Shown: positions 28,447 to 37,267, numbered from the stretch's first letter. The stretch is DNA of 64,000 bases from Pseudomonas sp. ANT_H12B (GCF_008369325.1 NZ_VOBI01000006.1:124001-188000), one strand, 5' to 3'. Notes: generated by a model from the letters alone, not told the origin. Numbers and translations are program-made.

Positions 28447-30150
28447 TTATTTAGGAAGGGCAGCCATACTCAAATGTTCAGCAATAGGACCCAGCGCCAA
28501 TGTCGGCAGGAAGGTCAGGCCACCCACCAGCAAAATGGTCACGGTCAACAACGTCACGAACAGCGGGCCATGGGTCGGGAAGCTGTTCTGGCCAATCGGT
28601 GCGGTTTTCTTCATCGCCAGGCTGCCGGCCAACGCCAGTACCGGGAGGATGTAACCGAAGCGACCGATCAACATGCCAAAACCGAGCATCAGGTTGTGGA
28701 ACGCGGTGTTGGCACCGAAGCCGCCGAACGCCGAACCGTTGTTGGCACTGGCCGAGGTGTAGGCATAAAGCAACTGACTGAAACCGTGAGCGCCAGGGTT
28801 ACTCACCGCCGCGACCGGGCCGGGCAGGCTCGCGGCAATCGCGCTGAGCACCAGCACGCCCACCGGCATCACCAGCAAGGTCACCACCAGCAACTGGACT
28901 TCTTTCGCCTGCAGTTTCTTGCCGAGATACTCCGGGGTCCGGCCGATCATCAGGCCCGCAAGGAACACCGCGATCAGCACGTTGAGTAACATGCCGTAGA
29001 GCCCGGCACCGACGCCGCCGAAGATCACTTCGCCGACCATCATGTTGACCAGCGCGACCATACCGCTCAGCGGGTTGAGGCTGTCATGCATGCCGTTGAC
29101 CGAGCCGTTGGACGCCGCCGTGGTGGTCACCGACCAGAGCACGGTGGCGGTGGTGCCGAACCGCGCTTCCTTGCCTTCCAGCGGCGCGGTCTGTTCGACG
29201 GCGGCGTTGGCAAGGGTCGGGTTTGGTTGGTATTCGGCCCACATCGACGTCGCGCCACCGATCAGAAACAGCGCCAGCATGCAGGCGATGATCGCCCGGC
29301 TCTGACGCAGGTCTTTCACGTAGTGGCCGAAGGTGAACACCAGCGCGACCGGAATCAGAATGATCGAGCTGACTTCAAGCAGGTTGCTCCAGGCCGTCGG
29401 GTTCTCGAACGGATGCGCCGAGTTGACGCCGAAGAAGCCGCCGCCGTTGGTGCCCAGCTGCTTGATCGCAATCTGACTGGCCGCCGGGCCGAGCGGGATC
29501 ACCTGATCGACGCCTTGCATCGTCACTGCATTCACATAGTGCGCGAAGGTTTGCGGCACGCCCTGCCAGACCAGATACAGCGCCAGCAGCAGACACAGCG
29601 GCAGCAGGCCGTAAAGGGTGGCGCGGGTCATGTCGACCCAGAAGTTGCCGAGGGTCTTGCTCGACTTGCGACCAATACCGCGACACAGCGCTACCAACAC
29701 GGCGAGGCCAGTGGCGGCGCTGACGAAGTTCTGCACGGTGAGGCCGACCATCTGACTCAGGTAGCTCAGGGTCGCTTCGCCGCTGTAGGACTGCCAGTTG
29801 GTGTTGGTCATGAAGCTGACGGCGGTGTTGAACGCTTGCGTCCACTCTTGACCCGGCAGGTTTTGCGGATTCAGCGGCAAGTAATCCTGGAACAACAGGA
29901 TCGCGAACAACAGCAAGAAGCCCGCAAGGTTGAAGGCGAGCAAGGCCAGGGTATATTTCTGCCAGCTCTGTTCGGCCTGCGGATCAACGCCGGCCACCCG
30001 ATAACATCCACGCTCTACCGGTCCGAGAATCGGCGAAAGCCAGGTGCGCTGACCTTCCATCACCTTGTAGTAGAAGCGCCCCAGAAACGGTGCCGGTATC
30101 AGCACCAGGGCGAAGAAGGCGAGGATCAGCCAATAGTCATAACTGTGCAT
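28447..30150 (-). CDS. kdpA: K+-transporting ATPase, K+-binding subunit
   Basis: A 567-residue membrane protein related to the SKT K+ channels. The four filter-like regions are recognisable, for example VSFMTNTNWQSYSGE, LGTNGGGFFGVNSAHPFENP and TSASANNGSAFGG. It selects and translocates K+. The chosen start (30150, MHSYDYWLILAFFALVL) fits the family; the longer open frame upstream overlaps kdpF and is not credible. Eight bases separate it from kdpF. Confidence 0.95.
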   Translation of the reverse strand: MHSYDYWLILAFFALVLIPAPFLGRFYYKVMEGQRTWLSPILGPVERGCYRVAGVDPQAEQSWQKYTLALLAFNLAGFLLLFAILLFQDYLPLNPQNLPGQEWTQAFNTAVSFMTNTNWQSYSGEATLSYLSQMVGLTVQNFVSAATGLAVLVALCRGIGRKSSKTLGNFWVDMTRATLYGLLPLCLLLALYLVWQGVPQTFAHYVNAVTMQGVDQVIPLGPAASQIAIKQLGTNGGGFFGVNSAHPFENPTAWSNLLEVSSIILIPVALVFTFGHYVKDLRQSRAIIACMLALFLIGGATSMWAEYQPNPTLANAAVEQTAPLEGKEARFGTTATVLWSVTTTAASNGSVNGMHDSLNPLSGMVALVNMMVGEVIFGGVGAGLYGMLLNVLIAVFLAGLMIGRTPEYLGKKLQAKEVQLLVVTLLVMPVGVLVLSAIAASLPGPVAAVSNPGAHGFSQLLYAYTSASANNGSAFGGFGANTAFHNLMLGFGMLIGRFGYILPVLALAGSLAMKKTAPIGQNSFPTHGPLFVTLLTVTILLVGGLTFLPTLALGPIAEHLSMAALPK

Positions 30151-30158
30151 AGCCGCTC

Positions 30159-30248
30159 CTAGTTCCGGTCCGCGCGCAACAGCGCAACCAACAGATAAAT
30201 GAACAGCCCCACTGCCAATAGCAGTGACACTCCGTCCAGAACGCTCAT
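30159..30248 (-). CDS. kdpF: K+-transporting ATPase small subunit KdpF
   Basis: A 29-residue single-helix peptide, MSVLDGVSLLLAVGLFIYLL then VALLRADRN. It matches KdpF in size, position and hydrophobic pattern, and stabilises the KdpABC complex at the lipid interface. ACGGAGAACTTCC precedes the ATG at 30248. First gene of the operon. Confidence 0.92.
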   Translation of the reverse strand: MSVLDGVSLLLAVGLFIYLLVALLRADRN

Positions 30249-30336
30249 GGAAGTTCTCCGTGTTACGGCGTATTGCCGCGTGTGGAGTCATTGTCGGAAG
30301 GAAGGCTGTAAAGGAACGAGATCGAGGGTGTTGGCT

Positions 30337-30358
30337 GGGCATAAAGAAAGCGTAAAGA
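30337..30358 (-). promoter_or_regulatory. candidate KdpE-binding T-rich element
   Basis: On the minus strand, 89 bp before kdpF, the sequence reads CTTTACGCTTTCTTTATGCCC. It resembles the T-rich KdpE site of the E. coli kdp promoter (two TTTA half-sites ending in C-rich bases). The comparison is from memory; no binding data are available here. Confidence 0.5.
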
Positions 30359-30401
30359 GTGGGGTTATGGCTTTGTTACAGCGGTGTTCCGGCGGGCCTC
30401 A

Positions 30402-30483
30402 TCGCGAGCAGGCTCGCTCCCACAGGAGTTCGACGTTGTATGGACGACGGCATTCCAATGTGGGAGCGAGCCTGCTCGCGATA
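30402..30483. repeat. inverted REP pair upstream of kdpF / eat
   Basis: TCGCGAGCAGGCTCGCTCCCAC (from 30402) and its reverse complement (to about 30482), same variant as the pair at 16501. It lies between the divergent kdp operon and the ethanolamine permease gene; the rest of this 406-bp gap holds only their promoters, of which I can name only the candidate KdpE site. Confidence 0.9.
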
Positions 30484-30654
30484 GCGCCAGAACAGGCGTC
30501 GACGCCCCTAACTGGAGCATAAAAAACGCACATCCAACACCGAACATCCTCGATACGACGTCTTTTTGCGCTTTACGACCGCTATCACAACACTGGCACG
30601 CCCACTGCAAACGCCCTCCCCCGAAGCTTTCCAAACCGTTCAGGGAGCAAGCGC

Positions 30655-32019
30655 ATGAACACACAACTCAAACCCACGCTGGGCACGCTACACCTGTGGG
30701 GCATTGCGGTCGGGCTGGTGATTTCCGGTGAATACTTCGGCTGGAGTTACGGCTGGGGCGTGGCGGGTACGCTCGGTTTTCTGGTGACGTCGTTTATGGT
30801 CGCCACCATGTACACCTGCTTCATCTTCAGTTTCACCGAACTGACTACGGCGATTCCCCATGCTGGCGGTCCTTTTGCTTACAGTCGCCGCGCCTTTGGC
30901 GAGAAAGGCGGGTTGATCGCCGGGTTGGCGACGCTGATCGAATTCGTCTTCGCGCCGCCAGCAATTGCCTTGGCGATTGGCGCGTATTTAAACGTGCAGT
31001 TTCCAGCGCTCGATCCCAAACACGCCGCCGTCGGCGCCTACATTGTGTTCATGGGCCTGAACATTCTCGGGGTGAAACTGGCAGCGACTTTCGAACTGGT
31101 GGTCTGCGTACTGGCGGTCGCTGAATTGCTGGTGTTCATGGGCGTGGTCGCCCCGGCGTTCAGCTTCAGCAATTTCGCGCTCAACGGATGGGCCGGTTCC
31201 AACGTGTTCGGCGCGCCGGCGATTGCCGGGATGTTCGCGGCGATTCCATTCGCCATCTGGTTTTTCCTGGCCATCGAAGGCGCCGCGATGGCCGCCGAAG
31301 AAGCCAAGGACCCGAAACGCACCATTCCGAAGGCCTACATCAGCGGCATTCTGACCCTGGTTTTGCTGGCGATGGGCGTGATGTTCTTTGCCGGTGGCGT
31401 CGGCGACTGGCGCACGCTGTCGAACATCAACGATCCGCTGCCACAAGCCATGAAAACCGTGGTCGGCGAAAGCTCGGGCTGGTTGCACATGCTGGTATGG
31501 ATCGGCCTGTTCGGCCTGGTGGCGAGTTTCCACGGGATCATACTTGGCTACTCGCGACAGTTCTTTGCACTGGCCCGGGCCGGTTATCTGCCGGCGTCCC
31601 TGGCCAAGTTGTCACGTTTTCAGACTCCGCACCGAGCAATCATCGCCGGTGGCGTGATTGGCATTGCCGCGATTTATAGCGATGGTCTGATCAACCTCGG
31701 CGGCATGACGCTGACGGCGGCGATGATCACGATGGCGGTCTTCGGGGCGATCGTGATGTACATCATGAGCATGCTCAGCCTGTTCAAATTGCGTAAAACC
31801 GAACCGAACCTGGAGCGTACCTTTCGTGCGCCGTGTTACCCACTGGTGCCATTCATTGCGCTGGTGCTGGCAGTGGTGTGCCTGGTGGCGATGGCCTGGT
31901 TCAACAGCTTGATCGGGGTGATCTTTCTCGGCTTCATGGCGGTGGGTTTTGTGTATTTCATGCTGACCGCACAATTGCGCGCCGATGCGCCGGCGGATGC
32001 GATGTTGACCGGGCTCTAA
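30655..32019 (+). CDS. eat: ethanolamine permease (APC family)
   Basis: A 454-residue, 12-helix amino-acid/polyamine/organocation transporter. The N-terminus LHLWGIAVGLVISGEYFGWSYGW is a strong signature of the ethanolamine permeases, followed by PHAGGPFAYSRRAFGEKGG and FLAIEGAAMAAEEAKDPKRTIPKAY. It imports ethanolamine across the inner membrane. GGGAG lies upstream of the ATG. In other pseudomonads the ammonia-lyase genes eutBC follow; they are not here. Confidence 0.87.
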   Translation: MNTQLKPTLGTLHLWGIAVGLVISGEYFGWSYGWGVAGTLGFLVTSFMVATMYTCFIFSFTELTTAIPHAGGPFAYSRRAFGEKGGLIAGLATLIEFVFAPPAIALAIGAYLNVQFPALDPKHAAVGAYIVFMGLNILGVKLAATFELVVCVLAVAELLVFMGVVAPAFSFSNFALNGWAGSNVFGAPAIAGMFAAIPFAIWFFLAIEGAAMAAEEAKDPKRTIPKAYISGILTLVLLAMGVMFFAGGVGDWRTLSNINDPLPQAMKTVVGESSGWLHMLVWIGLFGLVASFHGIILGYSRQFFALARAGYLPASLAKLSRFQTPHRAIIAGGVIGIAAIYSDGLINLGGMTLTAAMITMAVFGAIVMYIMSMLSLFKLRKTEPNLERTFRAPCYPLVPFIALVLAVVCLVAMAWFNSLIGVIFLGFMAVGFVYFMLTAQLRADAPADAMLTGL

Positions 32020-32158
32020 ACTGTCGCAGTGTGGCGGTCATATCAGGCATAGAATGGAGTGACTGCGATGGAACTGGTGCGAACACTAATCGCTCAAAAG
32101 TGGTATGCACGATCGATTGGCGAAACCCGCCGATCGGCCTGCCCTTAAGGAGAGCCCT

Positions 32159-32326
32159 ATGCCCTGGTATGCCTGGTTGATTCTGGTCGTTGCAATCGGC
32201 TCGATCGTTGGCGGGTTGATGATGTTGCGAGACACCGCCCACAAGGTCGAACTGACCGATGAGCAACGTAAACGCGTCGCCGAACGCAATGCGGAAATGG
32301 ATGCCAAGGAAGCTCAGGACCGCTAA
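32159..32326 (+). CDS. DUF2897-like small membrane protein
   Basis: A 55-residue protein: one N-terminal helix (WYAWLILVVAIGSIVGGLMML) and a charged tail (KVELTDEQRKRVAERNAEMD). AAGGAGAG before the ATG at 32159 is a strong ribosome site. It matches the small DUF2897 family of pseudomonads; function unknown. Confidence 0.75.
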   Translation: MPWYAWLILVVAIGSIVGGLMMLRDTAHKVELTDEQRKRVAERNAEMDAKEAQDR

Positions 32327-32330
32327 AACA

Positions 32331-32365
32331 AAAACCCTGTCATTCTCAACGAATGACAGGGTTTT
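32331..32365. terminator. bidirectional intrinsic terminator
   Basis: A perfect 15-bp stem AAAACCCTGTCATTC / GAATGACAGGGTTTT around a 5-nt loop. It ends in a T run on both strands and sits between the stops of the convergent small membrane protein and DUF1989 genes (7 bp from the latter). Confidence 0.93.
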
Positions 32366-32371
32366 GCGTTT

Positions 32372-33223
32372 CTACTTTTCCCAATCCGCCTTGGCAATGT
32401 GCAAGCCATGCAACCCTTTGTATGCAGCACGCTCAGGCTGGCTCCAGCCCTCAAGCAACGAATCCTCCAAACGATAAATCTCCACTCCCAACGGACGACA
32501 CACGCTTAGCGGATCCTGCGCATCCGGCCCCCACATCGCCAGCGACAGATCGCCGCCCGGACAGGTCGACAGTGCACACAGCAGATCGATCTCGGCAAAG
32601 AACTCCAGGTAGTCACCCTTCTGCGCCGGACAGGCTTTCATGAAGTACATGTCGTCGTGGTTCAGGCCAGTGCACTGAAAAATGTTCAGCACGTCATGCA
32701 CGTCAAACTCGGTCAGCCCATGAGGCAGCACCGCTCGGGTCAGGTTCGAGTGGCAGTGATGATGGAAATCTTCGCCGGTGAGCATTTTGTTCACATAGGG
32801 ATCGCAACGGGTGCCCAGCAAATCGTGCAAACGCCCGCCATGTTCGTCGATGCCGTAAGCGGCCAGGCTGTCATCGGTGATGGTCACCAACGGGCGTAAA
32901 AAAGGCAGATTCGACCAGAGCCGGTCATGGGTGCTGACATGGGCGCCCTGCAACTGCCGGGTCCGCGCGGCCCACAAACGTTCACGCGGATCGTTGGCAT
33001 TCCAGACGTTGAAATCGCCGACTTGCGGCCCGACCGGCGTGGTCACTCGAAACACATGCCCGGCCGGCACCTTCCAGGCTCGACCGGTACGAATCGGCAC
33101 TTCAAATGTCTCGATCAATGTGCGCCCGTCCTTCGCATCGCGGACCCGTTCGTAGAACGCTTTGTCCACCTGCAAGGCCGAACCTTTGCTGACTTGATAG
33201 GCCGCCGGATAGTCTTTGTACAT
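32372..33223 (-). CDS. DUF1989 / urea carboxylase-associated family protein
   Basis: A 283-residue protein with the DUF1989 signature: GDFNVWNANDPRERLWAARTRQLQGAHV, a GTRCDPYVN segment, and FHHHCHSNL and INIFQ-like regions rich in His and Cys that suggest a metal site. Relatives occur beside urea carboxylase and allophanate hydrolase genes and in one-carbon amine degradation. None of these partners is in the window. It lies 15 bp downstream of the GntR gene with GAGG before its ATG, so the two form an operon. Confidence 0.82.
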   Translation of the reverse strand: MYKDYPAAYQVSKGSALQVDKAFYERVRDAKDGRTLIETFEVPIRTGRAWKVPAGHVFRVTTPVGPQVGDFNVWNANDPRERLWAARTRQLQGAHVSTHDRLWSNLPFLRPLVTITDDSLAAYGIDEHGGRLHDLLGTRCDPYVNKMLTGEDFHHHCHSNLTRAVLPHGLTEFDVHDVLNIFQCTGLNHDDMYFMKACPAQKGDYLEFFAEIDLLCALSTCPGGDLSLAMWGPDAQDPLSVCRPLGVEIYRLEDSLLEGWSQPERAAYKGLHGLHIAKADWEK

Positions 33224-33238
33224 GGCACGAATCCTCGA

Positions 33239-33898
33239 TCAGTGATGGGACATCGGGGCAAGCAACTGCAACAGAAGGTGTTCGGAATCGTCGAGATAAA
33301 GGCTCATGGCGTCCTCCGCTGAGCGTTTTTCACCCTCGACCAGCAACTCATGTATTTGCCGATCGCGAGCCAGCCAGGGCGCCTGAAAACTTGATTCATC
33401 GGGAGCGGTGCAAAACACCAGGCGCAATTGCGCGACGACGTTGGTGAAAAATTCATCAAACAACGGACTGCGCAGCAACCCGACGATGTGTTGATGAAAG
33501 GCCAGACTGTGGGTGCCAACGGCGCGCCAGTCTTCGCGCTCCCGGGCAAGCTCGGTGGCTTCAAGGGCTTCGAGCATCCGGTCGGACTGATAATCGCGCA
33601 GTGGCTGACTTACGCTGATCGCCTGCAATTCCAGGGTGCGACGGACATTGAACAAATCCCGAACGTCATCGACACCCAACCTGCGCACCATCACGCCTTT
33701 GTTGCGCACATAGAGCGTCAGACCTTCCTGACCCAGTCGATGTAACGCTTCGCGAATAGTGTTGCGGGATGCGTTATAGGCAGACACCAAGTCGTTCTCC
33801 ACCAGCGCCATGCCGGGCAGCAACCGACCGCCGATGATGTCAGCGCGCAACTCCAATGTGATGTGGTCGGCCAGGGACAGTCCGCTGCTCATGCTCAT
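33239..33898 (-). CDS. GntR-family regulator (FCD/VanR type)
   Basis: A 219-residue regulator. The winged helix (about 1-70) contains ADIIGGRLLPGMALVENDLVSAYNASRNTIREALHRLGQEGL. The all-helical FCD effector domain follows, with the metal-ligand pattern ELQAISVSQPL ... FHQHIVGL ... DRQIHELLV. It probably controls the DUF1989 gene with which it is co-transcribed. The ATG at 33898 has TGAGGC close upstream; a TTG 21 bases earlier is less likely. Confidence 0.87.
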   Translation of the reverse strand: MSMSSGLSLADHITLELRADIIGGRLLPGMALVENDLVSAYNASRNTIREALHRLGQEGLTLYVRNKGVMVRRLGVDDVRDLFNVRRTLELQAISVSQPLRDYQSDRMLEALEATELAREREDWRAVGTHSLAFHQHIVGLLRSPLFDEFFTNVVAQLRLVFCTAPDESSFQAPWLARDRQIHELLVEGEKRSAEDAMSLYLDDSEHLLLQLLAPMSHH

Positions 33899-33907
33899 CG
33901 CCTCATG

Positions 33908-33937
33908 ATTGTTCAACAATCGTTACTTAATGAGTAA
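33908..33937. promoter_or_regulatory. palindromes in front of the gntR-type gene
   Basis: ATTGTTcAACAAT (33908-33920) is a perfect 13-bp inverted repeat with the TTGT...ACAA spacing seen in GntR operators, and TTACTtaatgAGTAA (33923-33937) is a second one. Both lie just upstream of the GntR-type start, so autoregulation is plausible. Confidence 0.5.
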
Positions 33938-34067
33938 TCACTATTCGTGCCAGTAACTGGAAGTCTCCTGAGTAAGTTGGACGCATCTGCATGCTTTTTA
34001 GAAGTAGAAGTACAGTCACCATCCAATTTTCATTGGTTAATATGGCGCACCGTTGCGGAGATTCGAG

Positions 34068-34625
34068 ATGCGTTACTCGCAGGACCATAAAGCCCAGACC
34101 CACCAACGCATCATCAAGGAAGCCTCAGCTCGGTTTCGCCGCGATGGCATTGGCGCGACAGGCTTGCAACCGCTGATGAAAGCCCTGGGGTTGACCCACG
34201 GTGGCTTCTACTCGCATTTCAAGTCCAAGGACGAACTGGTGGAAAAGGCCTTGCAAGCCGCAGGCGAGCAGGTTGACGTCATTTGCGCCGAACTCTTCTC
34301 ACAGGACCGCCCACTGGAAGCGTTCATCGACGCCTATTTGTCCGAATGGCACCAAACGTCCCCTCAGGAAGGTTGCCCACTGCCGACCATGTCATCGGAA
34401 CTCGGCCTGCGCGGACAACAGAGCCCGACCACCGATGTGGTGCTGAACGCACGGCTTGAACAAGTGCAAGGCACGCTTGAAGGCGAAGACGCCGCCGACC
34501 GTAGCATCCTCATCATGTCCACATTGATCGGGGCGTTGTTGCTGTCGCGCAGTGTCGAGAATCCCGAGTTGGCTCAGAGGATTCTCGACGTTACTGGCGC
34601 CTATCTCAAACAACCCCGGGACTAA
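34068..34625 (+). CDS. TetR-family transcriptional regulator
   Basis: A 185-residue regulator. The helix-turn-helix is at about residues 20-55: ASARFRRDGIGATGLQPLMKALGLTHGGFYSHFKSKDELVEKAL. The C-terminal ligand domain is of the YcnC/LmrA-like kind (GCPLPTMSSEL segment). The ATG at 34068 has GCGGAG upstream. Its stop overlaps the 3' end of the convergent KAS gene by 4 bp. It is the likely regulator of the KAS-SDR pair. Confidence 0.87.
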   Translation: MRYSQDHKAQTHQRIIKEASARFRRDGIGATGLQPLMKALGLTHGGFYSHFKSKDELVEKALQAAGEQVDVICAELFSQDRPLEAFIDAYLSEWHQTSPQEGCPLPTMSSELGLRGQQSPTTDVVLNARLEQVQGTLEGEDAADRSILIMSTLIGALLLSRSVENPELAQRILDVTGAYLKQPRD

Positions 34626-35896
34626 CCCTGCCAGCGCTTGAACAGCACACTGGCATTGACTCCACCAAAGCCGAAGCCGTTGGACAACGCATACTCAATG
34701 GCCATCGGTCGCGCCTGACCGTGAACAATATCCACGCCTTGGGCGGCCGGGTCCGGGTTCTCAAAATTGAGGGTCGCCGGCACGATCTGATCGCGAATCG
34801 CCAACAACGTGAAGATTGCCTCGATCCCGCCCGCCGCGCCGAGCAAATGCCCGGTGGCAGATTTGGTCGACGTCACCGCAATCTTGTTGTCGGTGCCGAA
34901 CAACGCTTTGATCGCAGCCAACTCCCCGAGATCCCCAACCGGGGTCGAAGTCGCGTGGGCATTCAGATGCTGTACCTGAGAGGCCAAAATGCCCGCCTGG
35001 GCCAACGCCAGCGACATCGCCCGTTGCGCACCGCTGCCATCCTCGGGCCCCGCAGTCAGGTGATAGGCGTCAGCGCTGGTGCCGTAACCGACCAGCTCCG
35101 CCAGCGGTTGAGCGCCACGGGCCAAGGCATGTTCCAGGGATTCGATCACCAGAAGACCTGCCCCCTCACCCATGACAAAGCCATCGCGACCACTGTCGAA
35201 CGGCCGCGAGGCACGCTCCGGAGTGTCGTTGTAGCCGCTGGACAAGGCACGAGCAGCCGCGAACCCAGCGAGACTGACACGATCGATTGCCGCCTCCGCA
35301 CCGCCACACACCGCAATATCCGCCTCACCACAACGAATCAGCCGCGCCGCATCGCCAATCGCCTGAACCCCGGCCGCGCAAGCGGTCACCGGCGCACCCA
35401 ATGGGCCCTTGAAACCGTGTTGGATCGACACATGACCCGCGGCGAGGTTGACCAGGAATGAAGGAATGGTGAACGGCGACAAGCGTCGCGGCCCACGGCT
35501 GTCTGTTGTGCGCACCGCGTCGGCAATCGCACCGAAACCACCGACACCGGAACCGATAATGGTTGCAGTACGTTCCTGGGCATTGGCGTCCGCTGCTTGC
35601 CAACCGGCCTGCTCCAGCGCCTGACGCGCCGCCTCCATGGCAAACACAATAAAGCGGTCCATCTTCTTCTGCTCTTTGGGCGGCGTTGCCCGGTCCGGGT
35701 CAAAACCCGCCTCGGCATCGTCAGCCAGCATTGGCACAACGCCGCCGACCTTGGCCGGCAGATCGGCAACCACCGCGTCCGGCAAAATGCGCAACCCGGA
35801 ACGCCCGGCCAACAAACGCTCCCAGACGGCTTCGACGCCAGAACCCAATGGAGACACCAGGCCCATGCCCGTAACAACTACTCGACGATCGCTCAT
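34622..35896 (-). CDS. beta-ketoacyl-ACP synthase II-like (FabF family)
   Basis: A 424-residue condensing enzyme. The Cys-His-His triad is present: VTACAAGVQAIGDAARLI (Cys), HLNAHATSTPVGD and KSATGHLLGAAGGIEA. It joins malonyl-ACP to acyl-ACP. Unlike the core fabF it is not beside acpP, and it pairs with an SDR gene and a TetR regulator, so a specialised fatty-acid role is likely (inference). The SDR gene is 32 bp upstream on the same strand. Confidence 0.88.
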   Translation of the reverse strand: MSDRRVVVTGMGLVSPLGSGVEAVWERLLAGRSGLRILPDAVVADLPAKVGGVVPMLADDAEAGFDPDRATPPKEQKKMDRFIVFAMEAARQALEQAGWQAADANAQERTATIIGSGVGGFGAIADAVRTTDSRGPRRLSPFTIPSFLVNLAAGHVSIQHGFKGPLGAPVTACAAGVQAIGDAARLIRCGEADIAVCGGAEAAIDRVSLAGFAAARALSSGYNDTPERASRPFDSGRDGFVMGEGAGLLVIESLEHALARGAQPLAELVGYGTSADAYHLTAGPEDGSGAQRAMSLALAQAGILASQVQHLNAHATSTPVGDLGELAAIKALFGTDNKIAVTSTKSATGHLLGAAGGIEAIFTLLAIRDQIVPATLNFENPDPAAQGVDIVHGQARPMAIEYALSNGFGFGGVNASVLFKRWQG

Positions 35897-35928
35897 ACCG
35901 CAAATACCTCAAGCCGATTCATGACGCC

Positions 35929-36723
35929 TCACGTGTATCGCGCGGCGGCCTTACTTTTGGAAAGATTCGGTGCCATGACCAGGCGGGCTTTTACAAAGTC
36001 ATCCCACTCAGAGGCGTTAGGCAACGATGGAATGGTGATCAGCTCACCCTGGTCCAGACCGGACAACGCTGCGTCGACCATCTCCCCCGCGTCCATGACC
36101 ATATCCGCCGGAACTTGGGAAGCGTCGATACCGGAGCGTTCCCAGATCTCGGTGCGTGTTACGCCTGGCAACACAGCTTGAACCTTGACCCCGGTGCCAT
36201 CCAGCTCGGCGTTCAACGACTGGGTCAGGCTTAACACATAAGCCTTGCTGGCGCTGTACGTTGCATTGAAGCGCTCAGGGAACAACGCCACCACCGACGC
36301 GATATTGATAATCGTCCCCCGACCCGCCTTGGCAAAACTGGCAGCCGCTGCCGATGCCAACCGCGTGACTGTCGTGACGTTCAGTTGAATCAAACGATCC
36401 AGATGATCCATGTCGGAATTAGCCAACAAACCATCAGCCGCGACACCGGCATTGTTCAGCAACAGGCTGATACTCGAATCACTGCGAAGACGTTGTTCAA
36501 GCTTCAGCACGTCATCCTTAAGGGTCAGATCCGCCTTGAGGACCTCGACCTGAACGCCATGTTCGGTGCGCAACGTGCTCGCCGCCGCGTCCAGCCGCTC
36601 TTGATCACGGGCGACCAACAACAAATCAAAACCACGCGCCGCCAACCGCTCGGCGTAAATCGCACCGATGCCGGAAGAAGCCCCGGTGACGAGGGCCGTA
36701 CCTTGAGTCTGGACAGAATTCAT
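35929..36723 (-). CDS. short-chain dehydrogenase/reductase
   Basis: A 264-residue Rossmann oxidoreductase. The cofactor loop TGASSGIGAIYAERLAARG is at residues 13-31, LLNNAGVAADG follows, and the catalytic Tyr-Lys pair is in YSASKAYVLSLT. Substrate unknown; its operon with a ketoacyl synthase suggests a 3-oxoacyl reduction or a related step. Start ATG at 36723. Confidence 0.87.
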   Translation of the reverse strand: MNSVQTQGTALVTGASSGIGAIYAERLAARGFDLLLVARDQERLDAAASTLRTEHGVQVEVLKADLTLKDDVLKLEQRLRSDSSISLLLNNAGVAADGLLANSDMDHLDRLIQLNVTTVTRLASAAAASFAKAGRGTIINIASVVALFPERFNATYSASKAYVLSLTQSLNAELDGTGVKVQAVLPGVTRTEIWERSGIDASQVPADMVMDAGEMVDAALSGLDQGELITIPSLPNASEWDDFVKARLVMAPNLSKSKAAARYT

Positions 36724-36794
36724 GACAGTGCTCCTGAGAGAGGCTTGAGAGGAAGACGAGCGCCTGACGCGTTAGCACGCTCGGGCGGATGATT

Positions 36795-36838
36795 GATTTA
36801 TTATAGGCATAATTTTATCAGCATATGATAGCCGTAAT
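36795..36838. promoter_or_regulatory. A+T-rich promoter region with two short palindromes upstream of the SDR gene
   Basis: ATTATaggcATAAT and TATCAgcataTGATA lie 75-115 bp upstream of the SDR start in otherwise G+C-rich DNA. They are candidate sites for the TetR-type regulator encoded at 34068, unproven. Confidence 0.4.
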
Positions 36839-36892
36839 TTTTCTTGCTTCGACGAAAGGTGCACCATTGCAGCGCGCGCCAAAATGCAAAAA

Positions 36893-36911
36893 GGCCGGTC
36901 AATGACCGGCC
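36893..36911 (-). terminator. intrinsic terminator of comEA
   Basis: GGCCGGTCA/TGACCGGCC stem, followed on the minus strand by CTTTTTGC, 21 bp after the comEA stop. Confidence 0.85.
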
Positions 36912-36931
36912 CCTGGCGCTGACTTACAAGC

Positions 36932-37267
36932 TTAGTTCACCTCAAGCTTCTCGCGATTCTTATCCAGAATGGCTTTACCGATTCCCTTCACCTCAAGCAA
37001 CTCGTCCACTGACGCAAATGGCCCATTACTCTCACGATAAGCAACAATCGCCTTGGCCTTGGCCTCTCCCACACCCGACAACTCGCGCTGCAGGGTCGGT
37101 GCATCGGCCCCATTCAGATCAATCTTGCCGGACTGTGCCTTGGGAGAGACTTCCATCACCAAAGGTGAATTACCAGCCTCTGGCTTGGCTGCTGGCGCAG
37201 CAGTGGCCGCAATAGAGGCGCTGGTAAGCAGGGCGAAAACCAGAGAGTAGAAATAGCCAGTACGCAT
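36932..37267 (-). CDS. comEA: ComEA-like helix-hairpin-helix DNA-binding protein
   Basis: A 111-residue periplasmic protein. A signal peptide (MRTGYFYSLVFALLTSASIAATA) is followed by the tandem helix-hairpin-helix GKIDLNGADAPTLQRELSGVGEAKAKAIVAYRE and VDELLEVKGIGKAILDKNREKL. ComEA proteins bind incoming DNA in transformation; in pseudomonads the gene usually sits beside wbpM. The ATG at 37267 has GGAGCG upstream; a much longer open frame is spurious. Confidence 0.87.
   Translation of the reverse strand: MRTGYFYSLVFALLTSASIAATAAPAAKPEAGNSPLVMEVSPKAQSGKIDLNGADAPTLQRELSGVGEAKAKAIVAYRESNGPFASVDELLEVKGIGKAILDKNREKLEVN

Noticed and set aside
28447..30342. Longer kdpA start
   Set aside because: It would overlap kdpF and add 64 residues without homology; the family begins at MHSYDYW.
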